NCBI RefSeq assembly: GCF_900078365.1
Contig: NZ_LT598653.1
Span: forward strand, 682,001 to 746,000
Direction: 5' to 3'
DNA from: an uncultured Sphingopyxis sp.
GTDB lineage: Bacteria > Pseudomonadota > Alphaproteobacteria > Sphingomonadales > Sphingomonadaceae
Length of the DNA stretch: 64,000 bases
Positions 62,158 to 64,000 of this stretch are shown in pieces; position 1 is the first letter of the stretch, and every line of letters starts with the position of its first letter. Made by a program: the position numbers and the translations under genes. The notes beneath the pieces were generated by a model. It had not been told where the DNA came from. It did not search any database and saw only the letters and a program-made list of their open reading frames with translations.

Positions 62158-62173
62158 GGTAACGTCCATTACC
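62158..62173. promoter_or_regulatory. TetR-type operator 2 (imperfect palindrome)
   Basis: GGTAACGTCCATTACC matches operator 1 at 12 of 16 positions, with the outer GGTAA and ATTACC arms intact. It abuts the GGAGG ribosome site of the efflux gene, so repressor binding would block transcription start or early elongation. Confidence 0.65.
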
Positions 62174-62183
62174 GGAGGCGATC

Positions 62184-63218
62184 ATGGCGACCCTGACCAA
62201 ACGCAAGAAGACCGGATTGCTGCTGATCGCGGCGGCGGTTCTCGTCGCCCTGCTCCTCTGGATATTGGCGGCGGGCGACGAGGCGGCGGAGACCGACAAT
62301 GCCTATGTGCGCGGCGACGTGACCTCGCTCGCGCCCAAGGTCGCGGGCTATGTCGTCGCGGTCGAGGTGAAGGATAATCAGGCGGTGCGGGGGGGCGACA
62401 TCTTGTTCCGCATCGACGACCGGGACTATCGCGCCAAGCTCGCGCAAGCCCAGGCCAATGTGCAGGCGGCGCGCGCGCGCGTCGCGAGCAGCCGCGAAGA
62501 TATCGCACTCCAGCATATATTGGTGCGGCAGGCTGCCGCGCAGCGCCGCGCGGCGTCGGCGGACCTCGCGCTCGCGCGCAAGACCAGCGACCGGCGTTTG
62601 GCGCTGGTCGGCGGCGGCGCGGTGAGCCAGGCGCAGGTCGACGAAAGCGACTCGGGGCACGCGCGTGCCGCAGCAGGGGTTGCCGCCTCGGAGGCCACGC
62701 TCGATGCGCAGCGCCAGCGGGTCGAGCTGCTCGGCGCGCAGCATGCCGCAGCACTCGCTGCGCTCGCGCAGGCCGAAGCGGCGCGCGATCTTGCGCAGAT
62801 CGACCTCGACAATACGGTGGTGCGCGCGCCGATCGCGGGCGTCGTCGGCAATCGCCAGGTCCGCGTCGGACGCCTCGTCTCGCCGGGCGCGGCGCTGCTC
62901 GACATCGTGCCAGTCGCCGATCTTTATGTTGTCGCCAATTTCAAGGAGACGCAGCTCGAATATATCCGCCCCGGCCAGGCGGTGCGAATCCGCGTCGATG
63001 GCTATCCCGACGTCGCGATCGAGGGCTTTGTCGATAGCCTCGCACCGGGCAGCGGATCGGCCTTCGCGCTGATTCCCGCCGACAATGCGACCGGCAATTT
63101 CGTGCGCGTCGTCCAGCGCGTTCCGGTCAAAATTCGTCTGCGGACCAACCCGCTCATGGGGCGGCTCGTGCCCGGGCTTTCGGCGCGGGTCGAGGTCCTG
63201 CACGGCCGCCGGACATGA
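62184..63218 (+). CDS. emrA: HlyD/EmrA-type membrane fusion protein
   Basis: 344 residues from the ATG at 62184 with GGAGG upstream. One N-terminal membrane span (residues 10-29, TGLLLIAAAVLVALLLWILA), then the biotinyl-lipoyl half ETDNAYVRGDVTSLAPKVAGYV, a long alpha-helical hairpin rich in Ala and Arg (residues about 85-200), the second lipoyl half DNTVVRAPIAGVVGNRQV, and a beta-barrel domain. It links the inner-membrane EmrB-like pump to an outer-membrane channel for drug export. Overlaps the pump gene (ATGA). Confidence 0.94.
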   Translation: MATLTKRKKTGLLLIAAAVLVALLLWILAAGDEAAETDNAYVRGDVTSLAPKVAGYVVAVEVKDNQAVRGGDILFRIDDRDYRAKLAQAQANVQAARARVASSREDIALQHILVRQAAAQRRAASADLALARKTSDRRLALVGGGAVSQAQVDESDSGHARAAAGVAASEATLDAQRQRVELLGAQHAAALAALAQAEAARDLAQIDLDNTVVRAPIAGVVGNRQVRVGRLVSPGAALLDIVPVADLYVVANFKETQLEYIRPGQAVRIRVDGYPDVAIEGFVDSLAPGSGSAFALIPADNATGNFVRVVQRVPVKIRLRTNPLMGRLVPGLSARVEVLHGRRT

Positions 63219-64000
63219 CCGCGGCGCCCGTTCCGGCTGAAGTGCGCGCCGGAGCGACGCCGCCGGGCTGGCTGCTCGTCGCCGGCATATTGCTCGCCTG
63301 CCTGACCGAGGCGCTCGCGAGTACGATCCTTGCGCTCGGCCGCGCCGACATCATCGGCGACACAGCGGCGACCCCCGACGAATTCGCCGGGCTCGACGTC
63401 GGCTATACCGCGTTCAAGCTGATCGGTTTCGCCTTCGCGCCGTGGCTGCTGACGCGTGTCGATCCGCGCCGCGTGCTGCTCGCCGCGACGCTGGTCATGG
63501 GCGCGGCCTCAGCGCTCGCTGCCGCCGTCACCGGCCTAGACCTTCTCGTCGTCCTCCGCGCGGTGCAAGGGCTGTCGGGCGCGACCTTGCTCGTCGCGGG
63601 GCAGGCGATCCTGTTCTGGACCTGGCCCGCGGCGCGTCAGCCGGTCCTGCAGGCGCTGTTCGCGATGGGCTCGGTCGTCGCGCCCGCGACCGCCGCACCC
63701 CTGTTCGAGGGCTGGCTGGTCGACCAGCGCGACTGGAGCTGGATTTTCGCGGCGGTGGTGCCGCTGTCGCTCGGCGCGGCGGGGCTGCTGATCCTCGCTG
63801 GCGACACGCCGAAGCGCCCCGCGCCGCCGCGCCGCCTCGACCTCGTCGGGCTGCTCGCTCTCGGCGCGGCGCTGCTCGCGGCGACCTATGTGCTGACGCA
63901 GGGCAGCCGCTGGGATTGGCTCGAGGCACCGCGTATCACCTGGCTGATCGGGATTGCAATTGCCGGTCTGGCGTTCGTAGCCGCCCGCCAACTGCGCGCG
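63215..64000 (+). CDS. emrB: EmrB/DHA2-type MFS efflux pump, N-terminal part (cut by window edge)
   Basis: The open frame runs from the ATG at 63215, overlapping the EmrA-like stop, to the window end (262 codons seen). It encodes several membrane spans (WLLVAGILLACLTEALASTILALG; RRVLLAATLVMGAASALAAAV; IFAAVVPLSLGAAGLLILAG) and the DHA2-like PWLLTRVDPRRVL loop. The DHA2 family has 14 spans, so about half is visible. Works with the EmrA-like protein in drug export. Confidence 0.88.
   Translation, partial: MTAAPVPAEVRAGATPPGWLLVAGILLACLTEALASTILALGRADIIGDTAATPDEFAGLDVGYTAFKLIGFAFAPWLLTRVDPRRVLLAATLVMGAASALAAAVTGLDLLVVLRAVQGLSGATLLVAGQAILFWTWPAARQPVLQALFAMGSVVAPATAAPLFEGWLVDQRDWSWIFAAVVPLSLGAAGLLILAGDTPKRPAPPRRLDLVGLLALGAALLAATYVLTQGSRWDWLEAPRITWLIGIAIAGLAFVAARQLRA

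Overview
The window is GC-rich, densely packed alphaproteobacterial chromosome and most resembles a sphingomonad (Sphingopyxis/Sphingomonas/Novosphingobium type). The grounds are three TonB-dependent receptors, an acyl-homoserine-lactone system with a phytanoyl-CoA dioxygenase-like neighbour, a FecI/FecR/TonB/isopeptidase lasso-peptide module, and many aromatic-acid genes. Genus is inferred from gene content only. No rRNA, tRNA, CRISPR array or intact insertion sequence was seen.

Layout. 1-1605: end of a catalase gene and a LOG-family gene. 1627-28346: catabolic island 1. It holds an aldehyde dehydrogenase, a flavin-dependent (acyl-CoA-dehydrogenase-fold) hydroxylase with a distant flavin reductase, a three-gene branched-chain 2-oxoacid dehydrogenase complex (E1a, E1b, E2), acyl-CoA dehydrogenase, SDR, CoA-transferase, enoyl-CoA hydratase, a TonB receptor, and LuxR- and LysR-type regulators. 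It also holds ilvD and a leftward gentisate operon (ring-cleavage dioxygenase, FAD hydroxylase, fumarylpyruvate-type hydrolase and small proteins), which is divergent from an MFS transporter and a fluoroacetate-dehalogenase-like hydrolase. 28323-30383: divergent AraC regulator and SDR pair.

30894-40102: lasso-peptide locus. Rightward fecI-fecR-tonB receptor-isopeptidase converges on a leftward biosynthetic operon A-B-C. The precursor gene (A, 39977-40102, 41 codons) is too small for ordinary ORF calling. It predicts an 8-residue Gly1-Glu8 macrolactam ring and a 14-residue tail. Directly upstream on the same strand are luxR, luxI, a phytanoyl-CoA dioxygenase-like gene and a GntR regulator (43145 to 40221), so the lasso genes may be under cell-density control.

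43353-44154: frameshifted DUF2285-type gene, probably a relic of a mobile element. 44373-45719: glutathione reductase. 45932-56858: catabolic island 2, with a Rieske oxygenase, a second LuxR-type regulator, an AAHS-type transporter, a TonB receptor, homogentisate 1,2-dioxygenase, two glutathione transferases, an enolase-superfamily enzyme and an alpha/beta hydrolase. 56889-61324: glutathione-dependent formaldehyde dehydrogenase, ferredoxin-type reductase and a leuC/leuD pair of lower GC. 61470-64000: TetR regulator divergent from an EmrA/EmrB-type efflux pair, with two TetR-like operators.

The main cross-region observation is a 20-bp palindrome, TGTCC-N10-GGACA, with identical spacing in five intergenic promoter regions of the two catabolic islands. 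Each island also carries one of two closely similar LuxR-HTH regulators, which suggests one shared regulon. The second main observation is the probable new lasso peptide and its quorum-sensing neighbourhood.
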